50,523 nucleotides of DNA from an uncultured Olsenella sp. (GTDB lineage Bacteria; Actinomycetota; Coriobacteriia; Coriobacteriales; Atopobiaceae). Under the pieces are notes generated by a model. The model ran no database searches. It worked only from the letters and a program-made list of their open reading frames with translations, and was not told the DNA's origin. The stretch spans positions 1 to 50,523 of the forward strand of contig OMVJ01000017.1 in assembly GCA_900314495.1 (NCBI GenBank), given 5' to 3'. The stretch's first letter is position 1. Every line of letters starts with the position of its first letter. Position numbers and translations under genes: made by a program. Of this stretch, positions 7,703 to 15,743 are shown piece after piece.

Positions 7703-9452
7703 GCAGAACAAAGGCAAGCTCGGCGGCCTCGGCCGCATGATGGGCTACCTGGGCAAGCACAAGGTCAGGCTCTTCTTCGTAATCCTCTTCGCCATCGTGA
7801 GCACCATCTTTACGGTGCTCGCCCCCATGGTGATGGGCCTCATCACCACGGAGCTCTTCGACGGGGCATCGTCGGGCGCCTTCGACTGGCAGCGCATCGT
7901 GACCCTGCTAGTCGTCCTCGCGGCCCTCTACATAGTGGCCCAGCTCTTCGCCTATCTGCAGAACGTGGGCATGACGCATGTGTCGGCCAGCGTCTTGCGC
8001 GGTCTGCGTGACGACATCGACCAAAAGATGCACCGTCTGCCGCTCAACTACTACGACACCAAGACCAACGGCGAGATTCTCTCCGTCATCACCAACGACA
8101 TGGACACGGTCTCCAACATGATCAGCCAGTCTCTGGCACAGATGGTGAGCCAAGTTGTCACGGCGGTGGGTATCCTGATCGTCATGCTCTCCACCAACGG
8201 CTGGCTCACTCTGATCGCCGTCGCCATGGTGCCACTCTCCCTGCTCTCCGCCCTGGGCGTCATGAAGGCCAGCACCAAGCACTACGGCCAGCAACAGGAG
8301 CTCATCGGCGAGATGAACGGTTGCATCGAGGAAATCTACAACGGCAACGCCGTGATCAAGGCCTTCGGTCGCGAGGGCCAGGCCAAGACCACATTCGACG
8401 ACATCAACGGCCGCCTGCAGGCGACCGCCGAGAAGGCCGACACCGAGTCAGGCCTCATCTCGCCCATCACGTCGCTGGTGAACAACCTGGGCTATGTGGT
8501 CAGCGCCGTCCTGGGCTGCTTCTTCGTGATCGGCGGCGGCATGACTGTTGGCGGCGTCCAGGCCATGTTGCAGTACACCAAGCAGTTCTCCCAGCCCTTC
8601 ACCAGCATCGCGGGGATGGCGGGCAGCATCGGCGCCGCCTCCGCTGCGGCCACGCGCATCTTCGAGCTCCTGGATGCCCCAGAGCAGGAGGCGGACGTCG
8701 CCGTATCCCAGCCCACAACGACCGCCGGCGGCGAGGTGACCTTCTCGCACGTGAAGTTCGGCTACGACCCCACGCGGCCCCTCATGACCGACGTGAGCTT
8801 CACGGCCAGGCCCAGCCAGAAGATTGCCATCGTGGGTCCCACGGGCGCGGGCAAGACCACCCTTGTCAACCTCCTCATGCGCTTCTACGAAATCGACGGC
8901 GGCCACATCTATGTTGACGGCGTGGACACTAGGCAGATGACGCGGGAGGACCTGCGACGGCACTTCTCCATGGTGCTGCAGGACACCTGGCTCTTTGAGG
9001 GCACCATCGGCGACAACCTGGCCTATGGCAGGGAGAATCTGACCAAGGAGGAAGTCCTCGCGGCTTCCAAGGCGGCAAGTGCGGACGACTTCGTGCGCAC
9101 GCTGCCCGACGGCTACGACTTCATGCTGAGCCACAGTGGCGAAAACGTCTCGCAGGGCGAGCGCCAACTCCTCACCATCGCGCGTGCCATGGCCTGCGAC
9201 CCAGAGATCATGATTCTGGACGAGGCCACCTCAAACGTGGACACCTATACCGAGCAGCGTATCCAGGACGCCATGGCCCAGCTGCTGCGTGGTCGCACGA
9301 GCTTTGTGATCGCGCATCGGCTCTCCACCATCCGCGACGCCGACATGATCCTCTACATGGAGAATGGCGACATCAAGGAGGCCGGCAGCCACGACGAGCT
9401 CATGGCCAAGCACGGCAAGTACGAGGCCCTCTATATGAGCCAGTTCGCATAA
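7695..9452 (+). CDS. ABC exporter half-transporter (catalytic subunit)
   Basis: The 585-aa partner of the preceding gene has a membrane domain (about 15-325) and an ATPase domain with Walker A GPTGAGKTT (about 382) and Walker B IMILDEATSNVD, keeping the catalytic Glu. Its signature reads VSQGERQ instead of LSGGQ. Together, the Asp-containing Walker B of the partner and this altered signature would form one degenerate nucleotide site, and the other site is consensus, as known for heterodimeric exporters. The ATG overlaps the end of the upstream gene (ATGAGTAA), implying translational coupling. Confidence 0.9.
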   Translation: MSKQNKGKLGGLGRMMGYLGKHKVRLFFVILFAIVSTIFTVLAPMVMGLITTELFDGASSGAFDWQRIVTLLVVLAALYIVAQLFAYLQNVGMTHVSASVLRGLRDDIDQKMHRLPLNYYDTKTNGEILSVITNDMDTVSNMISQSLAQMVSQVVTAVGILIVMLSTNGWLTLIAVAMVPLSLLSALGVMKASTKHYGQQQELIGEMNGCIEEIYNGNAVIKAFGREGQAKTTFDDINGRLQATAEKADTESGLISPITSLVNNLGYVVSAVLGCFFVIGGGMTVGGVQAMLQYTKQFSQPFTSIAGMAGSIGAASAAATRIFELLDAPEQEADVAVSQPTTTAGGEVTFSHVKFGYDPTRPLMTDVSFTARPSQKIAIVGPTGAGKTTLVNLLMRFYEIDGGHIYVDGVDTRQMTREDLRRHFSMVLQDTWLFEGTIGDNLAYGRENLTKEEVLAASKAASADDFVRTLPDGYDFMLSHSGENVSQGERQLLTIARAMACDPEIMILDEATSNVDTYTEQRIQDAMAQLLRGRTSFVIAHRLSTIRDADMILYMENGDIKEAGSHDELMAKHGKYEALYMSQFA

Positions 9453-9462
9453 ACGCTTTGGG

Positions 9463-9506
9463 GGCTCGTCCGGACCTCTACCCTTCGGCCTGGACGAGCT
9501 CTTTAT
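9463..9506 (+). terminator. Candidate terminator of the ABC exporter operon
   Basis: GCTCGTCC (9464-9471) pairs with GGACGAGC (9492-9499), followed by TCTTTAT. It begins 11 bases after the exporter stop and overlaps the 3' end of the convergent PIN gene. The loop is rather long (20 bases). Confidence 0.45.
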
Positions 9507-9942
9507 ACTGGGCACTCGTCATGGTCCGAATCATCGAATACCTGAAGGCATCCGCATCGCGCGTGAGGATGATCGAGACGTCATTGAGTTCCGCCGCGGC
9601 CCTCACCTGCCCGTCTTCAAAATCGGGCTCGTTTGACTTCAGCGCGAGCACACACTCTTCCTCGCCCACTGGTGCCACGACGAGGAGGTCAAGAAAGAGG
9701 CCCACGGCTTCGCGAGCTTGTTTTTCTCCAAAGCGTTTTGAGAGTACATAGTAGACATCCTTGAGTGACCCCGAGGTGACGAGACCGAGATCGCCCCCAC
9801 CGTTGCAGTGCCTGAGCGCGAAGCAAGCTTCCTGCGACTCGGGACGGTGCTCGTCAATGGCGTCCAGCAGGATGTTCGTGTCAAAAAGAATTCGCCGGGC
9901 ATTGAAGTCGTGCTTGCTGCGCCACACACTCTGCTCAGACAT
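9478..9942 (-). CDS. PIN-domain toxin (VapC-like ribonuclease)
   Basis: The 154-aa product has the acidic residues typical of PIN nucleases: the N-terminal ILFDTNILLD, the DFEDG motif and the late TRDADAF. PIN toxins cleave RNA, often tRNA, using Mg2+ held by these acids. The ATG at 9942 overlaps the stop of the upstream antitoxin gene by 8 bases, the usual coupling of toxin-antitoxin pairs; in-frame upstream codons would run into the antitoxin. Its C-terminal codons lie in a stem-loop that may terminate the convergent operon. Confidence 0.85.
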   Translation of the reverse strand: MSEQSVWRSKHDFNARRILFDTNILLDAIDEHRPESQEACFALRHCNGGGDLGLVTSGSLKDVYYVLSKRFGEKQAREAVGLFLDLLVVAPVGEEECVLALKSNEPDFEDGQVRAAAELNDVSIILTRDADAFRYSMIRTMTSAQYKELVQAEG

Positions 9943-10243
9943 ACTTCTCCTCCAACGCTGCTGTGACGACGTCGCGTATGCCCTCATCGTTCAAGTCGGC
10001 GAGCCAGTCCTCGCCTTCCCCGCTACCGTTCAGACCATCCCTGAACTCCATGAAGGCACGCCAGGATGCATCGCCGGAAAAATCGCTTTGCTCGACTGGC
10101 TGGGGAAGCTCACCAGTCCGAGCGATGTTGTCCCACACACGCTTGATGACGTCGCCCACAGTGAGACCCGCGGCTCGGATGATTGCCCCTACCTTTTCCT
10201 TCGTCGATTCTTCAACGCGTCCGGAAATGATTGCTGTCGCCAC
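9935..10243 (-). CDS. RelB/DinJ-like antitoxin
   Basis: The 102-aa product has an N-terminal ribbon-helix-helix segment (IISGRVEESTKEKVGAIIR, then LTVGDVIKRVWDNI) typical of RelB/DinJ antitoxins, and an acidic C-terminal half likely to wrap the toxin. The start is a GTG at 10243 preceded by GAGGGGG. It is paired with a PIN toxin rather than the RelE/YafQ nuclease most often found beside RelB/DinJ, which is a less usual but known mix. The palindrome upstream is the likely operator. Confidence 0.8.
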   Translation of the reverse strand: MATAIISGRVEESTKEKVGAIIRAAGLTVGDVIKRVWDNIARTGELPQPVEQSDFSGDASWRAFMEFRDGLNGSGEGEDWLADLNDEGIRDVVTAALEEKYV

Positions 10244-10268
10244 GGTGTAACCCCCTCAGCCAATAGAC

Positions 10269-10284
10269 TGTATACGCGTATACA
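10269..10284. promoter_or_regulatory. Palindromic operator of the toxin-antitoxin module
   Basis: TGTATACGCGTATACA is a perfect 16-base palindrome, 26 bases upstream of the antitoxin GTG, in an AT-rich stretch. Ribbon-helix-helix antitoxins usually bind such palindromes to repress their own operon. Confidence 0.6.
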
Positions 10285-10393
10285 CTATACCCATAATACC
10301 CCTGTTGAGACCAGCCCGCCACGGCTGTTGTGGTCATATTGTCGACTGCTTACGAGGCCCCAAAAGTCCTGATAGATTGGCTGACCAGCTGGA

Positions 10394-12385
10394 CTACTTT
10401 GAGCCAAAGAACGCCGCGTCGGCCGGTCGCCACGCAGTGAGTCGCGTGGGATCGTACGCGCAGTGGGCGTGCGTGGGCACGTCTTGCCAGCTCACGTTGT
10501 AGCCGGCGCCGTGGGAACAGAAGACGCTGTCCGGCGTGTTGGGCAAGTCCGCAACGGGGTCGTAGGCCGCACGTTCGATGACATCATCCACATTGTGGCA
10601 GGCCGCGTAGCCGTCAAACCGCAGAGACAGGCTGCCCTGGCCGTGCGTGTATGCCGCCAGCTCCACCGCGTAGTCTTGCACTTCGCTGGCAGGAACCCGG
10701 CCCTCAATGCGCATGCGGCTGGCACCCTCCGTGCTGGGCGCATCAAAGCTCGCGGACATCTTTTGCAGGTCGGCCATGGCTCGGCCCACGCAGTCCGCGG
10801 GCACCCGTAGCGCAAAGCGGTACATGGGCTCCAGCAGCACGGCCTGGTCGTCGGCCTTTGCCTGCATGAGGCCCTGGCGAATGGCCCGGTAGACGGCCTG
10901 CCTAAAGTCCCCGCCTTCGGTGTGCTTGAGGTGCGCACGCCCCGCCACCAGCGTGATGCGCACGTCCGTTATGGGCGCGCCGATGAGAACGCCGCGGTGG
11001 TCGCGCTCCATGGCGTTGGTCAGGGCCAGGCGCTGCCAGTTCAGATCCAGGTCGTCCACGTGGCAGCGGGTGCCAAAGACCACGCCGCTCCCCGCCGGCA
11101 GCGGCTCCAGCAGGAACTGTGCTTCCGCGTAGTGGCGCAGCGGCTCAAAGTGGCCAATGCCAAGCACGGGCGCAGAGATGGTCTCGCGGTAGAGAATGCC
11201 GCCCGGCCCAAAGTCCACGTCCAGTCCAAAGCGCGTGGCCAACGTCTGGCGCAGGGCCTCCAGCTGCACCGTGCCCATGAGGCTCACACGCAGCTCCTGC
11301 AGCTCCTCGCTCCAGGTCACGCCCAGCTGCGGGTCCTCGTCGGTCAGCTCGCGCAGGGCGGCGTGAACCTTATGGGCGTCGTTACCGCCGATAAGCACCT
11401 TGCTGGAGAGGACCGGTGCCAGCACGGGGCGGGGCGGCTCCTTCTCCGCGCCCAGCGCGCAGCCAACCTGCGCGTGGGCGAGGCCCGTGACTGCGACGAC
11501 CTGACCTGCCTGTGCTGAGTCCACGGCCGTGAACCGGCCACCCGTGTAAATGCGCAGCTGGTTGGCCTTCTCAGCGAAGACTTCGGAGCCTACCGCTACA
11601 TCCAATGGCCGCCGGGCCCGCAGCTCCCCGCCCGTCACCTTCAGCCACGCCAGCCGGTTGCCCTGATCGTCATGGGAAACCTTGAACACGCGGGCGCCGA
11701 AGTCCGCCGGCCAGGTCTTCTCGGCCGTAAACTCCATCAGCCCGTCCAGCAGATCGTCAATCCCCTCAAGCCGCAGCGCAGACCCAAAGAAGCACGGGAA
11801 CACGCGCCTCTCGGCCACCAACCGCCGCACCGTTTGTGGCGCAAGCACGCCAGCATCCAGGTACTCCTCCAGCGCGGCCTCATCGGTCATGGCACATTCC
11901 TCGGCCGGCGCTCCGCGCGAGAAATCTAGGCAACCCGCATCCAGCCGTTCCGCAAGCTGCGCGCAAACCTCCTCCCGCGTGGCTTCGGCGTGGTCCATCT
12001 TGTTCACGAAGATGAAGGTCGGCACCCCATAGCGCGCAAGCAAATCCCACAGCGTCTCGGTGTGGCTCTGCACGCCGCTGGCTCCGTCAATCACCAGCAA
12101 GGCGTAGTCCAGCGCCTGCATGGTGCGCTCCGCCTCGGCGGAGAAGTCCACGTGGCCGGGTGTGTCCAGCAGGGTAAACGACGCGTCGCCGCGCTGGACC
12201 ACGGCCTCCTTTGCATAAATCGTGATGCCGCGCTCGCGCTCCAGCGCGTTGAAGTCCAGCGTGGAGTCGCCGTGGTCAACGCGCCCCAGCTTGCGAATGG
12301 TGCCCGTGCGAAAGAGCAGGGCCTCGCTCAGGGTGGTCTTGCCGGCGTCCACGTGCGCCACTATGCCCAATACCAAGTGTCTCAT
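10394..12385 (-). CDS. TetM-like ribosomal protection / translation-factor GTPase
   Basis: The 663-aa product has an EF-G-like layout: GTPase domain with AHVDAGKTT (about residues 10-18), DTPGHVDF, NKMD, then EF-G domains II-V. Tet(M)/Tet(O) proteins remove tetracycline from ribosomes, but this belongs to a chromosomal relative with an added C-terminal segment (HNVDDVIERAAYDP...NTPDSVFCSHGAG) not found in Tet(M), so resistance should not be assumed. ATG at 12385 starts the GTPase domain directly. There is no Shine-Dalgarno site; a TATAAT lies 7 bases before the ATG, suggesting a leaderless message. Confidence 0.82.
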   Translation of the reverse strand: MRHLVLGIVAHVDAGKTTLSEALLFRTGTIRKLGRVDHGDSTLDFNALERERGITIYAKEAVVQRGDASFTLLDTPGHVDFSAEAERTMQALDYALLVIDGASGVQSHTETLWDLLARYGVPTFIFVNKMDHAEATREEVCAQLAERLDAGCLDFSRGAPAEECAMTDEAALEEYLDAGVLAPQTVRRLVAERRVFPCFFGSALRLEGIDDLLDGLMEFTAEKTWPADFGARVFKVSHDDQGNRLAWLKVTGGELRARRPLDVAVGSEVFAEKANQLRIYTGGRFTAVDSAQAGQVVAVTGLAHAQVGCALGAEKEPPRPVLAPVLSSKVLIGGNDAHKVHAALRELTDEDPQLGVTWSEELQELRVSLMGTVQLEALRQTLATRFGLDVDFGPGGILYRETISAPVLGIGHFEPLRHYAEAQFLLEPLPAGSGVVFGTRCHVDDLDLNWQRLALTNAMERDHRGVLIGAPITDVRITLVAGRAHLKHTEGGDFRQAVYRAIRQGLMQAKADDQAVLLEPMYRFALRVPADCVGRAMADLQKMSASFDAPSTEGASRMRIEGRVPASEVQDYAVELAAYTHGQGSLSLRFDGYAACHNVDDVIERAAYDPVADLPNTPDSVFCSHGAGYNVSWQDVPTHAHCAYDPTRLTAWRPADAAFFGSK

Positions 12386-12392
12386 GCGAGCA

Positions 12393-12398
12393 ATTATA
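12393..12398 (-). promoter_or_regulatory. -10 box for a leaderless transcript
   Basis: On the minus strand a perfect TATAAT ends 7 bases before the ATG at 12385. That distance places the transcription start on the A of the start codon. No clear -35 hexamer is seen; the upstream sequence is a REP-like repeat. Confidence 0.55.
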
Positions 12399-12402
12399 CG
12401 GG

Positions 12403-12480
12403 ATGACAAAGGGGGACGTTTCCCTTCTGACACACCGCCGGCTCGGTCGTGACAGTAGGGAAACGTCCCCATTTGTCACG
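12403..12480. repeat. REP-like palindromic repeat, locus 3 (head-to-head pair)
   Basis: Unit one (12403-12434) carries GGGGGACGTTTCCC and unit two (12449-12479) the opposite orientation, GGGAAACGTCCCC. The pair lies between the GTPase gene start and the end of the next gene. Confidence 0.9.
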
Positions 12481-12525
12481 CTTGTGGCATGACCCCTGGC
12501 AGGTCATTCATCGGTACCTAATCGC

Positions 12526-13257
12526 TCACCGGTACTCATGGTACAGCCCCGGCAGAATCTGCGCGAGGTTACGGTACTCCACGCAGCAATGTTCAGCCAT
12601 ACCGCGCGCCGTCTGGTCCGTGAGCACGAACTTCCTCAGCAGGGGATTGTGCAACGTCCTGCCCAGCCAAAAGCGACTCACAAGCAACAGGCCGTCATCC
12701 GTCTGTTTCAACATGTGCGCCATCTCGGTGTGCCAGACCAATCCGTTCAGAAGGCCCACATGCCCGCACACGATTATGGGAAAGCCAGCCCGCTCCATAG
12801 CGTCCGGTGAGAACCCGAACGTCCGGGGCTCCACAAAGTCGATGCGCAGCGGCATACGCATGCCGCTAATGCGCTCCGTGGGCAACTGGGTGTTTGGCTG
12901 GAACTCGGGCATGGTGTCCCGCTCAAAGTAGGGCGCCTCGCGCTTGGGGTAGCGGTTGGAGAAGTGCTCGCCCGGGAACCACACCTGGTAGCGCAGGTCC
13001 TCGCGCGGGTGCCACCAGAACCACCAGGCAATCATGTCTGCCGTGACCCCAGGCATGGGGCAGTACATGGAGACGAGGTAGCCCTGCTTGCCAGGAAACT
13101 TGCGGTAGCCCGTCTCCATGTGCAGGCGCTCGTCAGTAAGAATGCGGTTCTTGTCCTCAAACGCGGTAAGCGTGATCAGCGTCGGATCCTGCAGCGTACC
13201 TGCAATGTCTGCTGGAATCTTTGGCAGGGGCTTCTCAAGAAGGTCTTCCAGCGGCAT
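12526..13257 (-). CDS. PhlG-like (DAPG hydrolase family) metal-dependent hydrolase
   Basis: The 243-aa product resembles the 2,4-diacetylphloroglucinol hydrolase family, which cleaves a C-C bond using zinc held by two His and two Glu. Candidate ligands are the His in WWFWWHP, the Glu in HTEMAHML and the pair in EHCCVEY (HxxxE). The natural substrate here is unknown and need not be a phloroglucinol. I chose the ATG at 13257 because GGAGG stands five bases upstream; a TTG four codons earlier is possible. It is flanked by repeat pairs on both sides. Confidence 0.65.
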   Translation of the reverse strand: MPLEDLLEKPLPKIPADIAGTLQDPTLITLTAFEDKNRILTDERLHMETGYRKFPGKQGYLVSMYCPMPGVTADMIAWWFWWHPREDLRYQVWFPGEHFSNRYPKREAPYFERDTMPEFQPNTQLPTERISGMRMPLRIDFVEPRTFGFSPDAMERAGFPIIVCGHVGLLNGLVWHTEMAHMLKQTDDGLLLVSRFWLGRTLHNPLLRKFVLTDQTARGMAEHCCVEYRNLAQILPGLYHEYR

Positions 13258-13354
13258 GCCATCCTCCAAACGCTACATTGCGACTCGCACGCAATAGTCT
13301 TCCGTATGAGTCTAACGCCTGCCAAAGATGCGCGATAGCAGCGGGCAGACGAAA

Positions 13355-13412
13355 GTGACAGAAGGGGACGTTTACCTTTTGACATGACAGAAGGGAAACG
13401 TCCCCTTCTAAA
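13355..13412. repeat. REP-like palindromic repeat, locus 4 (pair)
   Basis: Unit one (13355-13385) and an inverted second unit (13385-13409) share the TGACA at the junction. The second unit lacks its outer TGTCA end, being replaced by TAAAC just before the TetR stop. Confidence 0.85.
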
Positions 13413-13414
13413 CA

Positions 13415-13957
13415 TCAGAAGTTGAGCAGCGTAAAGTCTCCCCGTGTGCGGCTTGCAAGGGCGACCCTGGTCATCTGCGCGGCGGACTCCCGCATGTCAC
13501 GCCCAAACCAGAGGAGCATGTCGTTGTAGATGCCGCCAACGTGATAGGCAACGGCGTACTGTGCGAGAGGCTCATCGGCACGGGTAAAGACCTCCAGACG
13601 GAAACGGGCGGACAGGACGTCCAGCAGCAGGTAAGCGGCCCCCGCCCGATAGACCGCCAGCATGTCATCCTTGCGCTCCAGCGCCACGGAGAAGACACAG
13701 GCCAGGTAGGTGCCCATGTCCTGTCCGCCCGACCTGCGGAACCGCTCCACGCATTCCGTAAGGTAGTCGTCGTAATAGGAGGTCACGATGGCATCTTTGT
13801 TGTCGAAGTGCCGGTAGCATGTTGCGCGGTCAACGCCTGCCACGCGCGCAATCTCGGCAACCGTAATCTTGTTGTAGGGCTTCTTTCGCATGAGGCGCAG
13901 CAGCGCCACGCGAATGTCCTCCTCCACCACGGGCCCTTCGATCACCACGCCAGCCAT
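13415..13957 (-). CDS. TetR-family regulator
   Basis: The 180-aa product has an N-terminal helix-turn-helix (KITVAEIARVAGVDRATCYRH within residues 26-60) and an all-helical C-terminal domain. ATG at 13957 follows GAAGGGG at good spacing; longer in-frame starts would run through the divergent promoter. It is transcribed away from the metallo-beta-lactamase-fold gene, with a 136-base shared promoter region containing a palindrome, so it probably controls that gene and itself. Confidence 0.85.
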   Translation of the reverse strand: MAGVVIEGPVVEEDIRVALLRLMRKKPYNKITVAEIARVAGVDRATCYRHFDNKDAIVTSYYDDYLTECVERFRRSGGQDMGTYLACVFSVALERKDDMLAVYRAGAAYLLLDVLSARFRLEVFTRADEPLAQYAVAYHVGGIYNDMLLWFGRDMRESAAQMTRVALASRTRGDFTLLNF

Positions 13958-14039
13958 GGCACCCCTTCCCGCCGCGCGACATTCTTCGCGCTCTGTTGCA
14001 TCCCTGCGCGACGCTTGCACCGCCGACCCTACCATAGCT

Positions 14040-14053
14040 GCAACACCTGTTGC
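14040..14053. promoter_or_regulatory. Candidate TetR operator between divergent genes
   Basis: GCAACA-CC-TGTTGC is an inverted repeat with perfect 6-base arms, located 41 bases before the metallo-beta-lactamase gene and 83 bases before the TetR gene. TetR proteins bind repeats of about this size. Confidence 0.5.
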
Positions 14054-14093
14054 GGGCACAAAGGCCACCCCAGCCATCCAGAAGGAGAAGACA

Positions 14094-14732
14094 ATGCAGA
14101 AAACTGCGGACAAGCTCTACCAGTTCTCTATGTACATCCCACCCATGGACTTCACCATCCACCAGTACCTCCTGGCCACCGATCCGGCCATCCTGTTCGC
14201 GGCGGGAACCGCCCAGCAGGCAGCGTCGATTCTGCCCGAGGTGCAGAAAGTCTTGGGCGAGCGGCCGCTGAAGTACGTGTTCGTCTCCCACATGGAGAGC
14301 GACGAGGTGGGCGGCATATTCGCCATCCGCAGAGCCTACCCTAACGTGCAGGTAATCTGCGGCCGACTTGCCGCGCGCGAGCTTCCAGGTTGGGGCTACG
14401 AGGGAGCTGTCCTCGCACAGGCGGGCGGAGGAACGCTGCGTGACGGCGAGCTTGACCTGCAGTTCATTGATTATCCCGCCGAAGTGCACGACCAAGACGG
14501 CATCATCGCAATCGACCGCACGTCCGGCATCCTCTACTCCGCGGACCTCTTCCTGCGCTACGGTAACGGGGTGGGTCAAGTAATCGACGGCAACTGGGCG
14601 GAAGAGGTCGCCTCCATAGACGAGGCGCGCGTTCCCGTGGACGCCAAGCGCGACGCGCTCAAGGCTGCGCTGGCGCAAGTGAACCCGAGCCTTCTCGCCG
14701 TGGGGCACGGTTTCTGCATCCGCTGCCACTAG
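14094..14732 (+). CDS. Metallo-beta-lactamase-fold protein (flavodiiron FprA-like)
   Basis: The 212-aa product matches the beta-lactamase-like diiron domain of flavodiiron proteins: SHMESDEVGG (HxExD metal motif), a later VHDQDG aspartate, and VGHGF near the C-terminus. The flavodoxin domain of true FprA is absent, and the usual His after the HxExD motif is Glu here, so a full diiron oxygen- or NO-reducing site is uncertain. AAGGAG precedes the ATG at 14094. It is divergent from, and likely controlled by, the TetR regulator. Confidence 0.75.
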   Translation: MQKTADKLYQFSMYIPPMDFTIHQYLLATDPAILFAAGTAQQAASILPEVQKVLGERPLKYVFVSHMESDEVGGIFAIRRAYPNVQVICGRLAARELPGWGYEGAVLAQAGGGTLRDGELDLQFIDYPAEVHDQDGIIAIDRTSGILYSADLFLRYGNGVGQVIDGNWAEEVASIDEARVPVDAKRDALKAALAQVNPSLLAVGHGFCIRCH

Positions 14733-14735
14733 TAC

Positions 14736-14777
14736 GTGACAAGGGGGTGACAAAGGGGGACGTTTCCCTTCTGTCAC
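14736..14777. repeat. REP-like palindromic repeat, locus 5
   Basis: A full unit (14747-14777; arms GTGACAAAGGG and CCCTTCTGTCAC) preceded by a partial arm GTGACAAGGG at 14736-14745. It starts 4 bases after the upstream stop. Confidence 0.88.
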
Positions 14778-14875
14778 GCCGCCGATGCGATCAGTGCATC
14801 TCCGTCACGCCACATCATCCCGGCGGTCGGCTATTCTGGATGGAACTTACGCGACCACATGGCGAGGGAGGCCGC

Positions 14876-15634
14876 ATGCGCGAGACGATACTCTCTGAGC
14901 TTACCAAGCTGGACCAGACCAACAACGTGCAGGTCATCTATGCCGTTGAGTCCGGCAGCCGCGCCTGGGGCTTCGAGTCACCGGACAGCGACTACGACGT
15001 GCGGTTCATTTACGTGCGCCCACAGGACGACTACTTGCGCATAGATCGCGTCCGCGACGTCATCGACTGGCAGCCGGACCCCCTCTTCGATGCGACGGGC
15101 TGGGACCTCCCCAAGACGCTGCGACTCATGCGAAAGTCCAACCCATCGCTGTATGAATGGGCTGCGTCGCCCATCGTCTACCGCAGCACACCCACATGGG
15201 AGCTGCTGGGACCGATGCTAGACCGCTGCTTCTCCCCGCGCGCCATCGGCATGCACTACCTCTCCATGGCGCGGCGCAACCGGGAGGAGCACCTGCTGGC
15301 GCCAACGGTCAAGCTGAAGAAGTACCTTTACGTGCTGCGCCCCATCCTCGCCTGCCGCTGGCTTGTGGAGCGCGGAACCATGCCACCCGTGCGGTTCTCA
15401 GACCTCGTGGAGGCGGAGCTGCCGCAAGACCTGAAACCATCCGTGGATGACCTACTTGCACGCAAGCGCGCCGCAAACGAGGCTAAGCGCATCGAACACA
15501 TGCCAGACATTGACTCCTTCATCGAACGTGGTCTGGCGGATATGGACGGCAAGATTCGCGAGCTGCCCAAGGCTGAGGACGTGCCCTGGGAGGACTTGGA
15601 TGCGCTCTTCCGCGAGATTCTCCAACGAGGGTGA
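14876..15634 (+). CDS. Predicted nucleotidyltransferase (YcgL/RlaP family)
   Basis: The 252-aa product has the polymerase-beta-type nucleotidyltransferase motif GSRAWGFESPDSDYDVRF (about residues 24-41), with the two Asp that bind metal. The rest matches the family of large predicted nucleotidyltransferases (DUF2043/RlaP-like), sometimes linked to RNA repair. The ATG at 14876 follows GAGGGAGG. The stop codon TGA (15632-15634) is the beginning of the TGACA run that leads into the next repeat. A RAYT transposase gene follows. Confidence 0.78.
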   Translation: MRETILSELTKLDQTNNVQVIYAVESGSRAWGFESPDSDYDVRFIYVRPQDDYLRIDRVRDVIDWQPDPLFDATGWDLPKTLRLMRKSNPSLYEWAASPIVYRSTPTWELLGPMLDRCFSPRAIGMHYLSMARRNREEHLLAPTVKLKKYLYVLRPILACRWLVERGTMPPVRFSDLVEAELPQDLKPSVDDLLARKRAANEAKRIEHMPDIDSFIERGLADMDGKIRELPKAEDVPWEDLDALFREILQRG

Positions 15635-15635
15635 C

Positions 15636-15666
15636 ATGACAAAAGGGGACGTTTCCCTTTTGTCAT
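15636..15666. repeat. REP-like palindromic repeat, locus 6 (best-formed unit)
   Basis: This is the cleanest unit: perfect 12-base arms ATGACAAAAGGG and CCCTTTTGTCAT around a 7-base centre GACGTTT. It would fold as a stem-loop in either strand. It lies 77 bases upstream of the RAYT gene, which has a repeat pair on its other side as well. Confidence 0.93.
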
Positions 15667-15743
15667 GCATCGGGCCCTTGCGCGAGGACCCTGCGCTCGT
15701 CATACTGTCGCCACCATTGGGCGGCTGTTGGGGGGCGGTGCCT

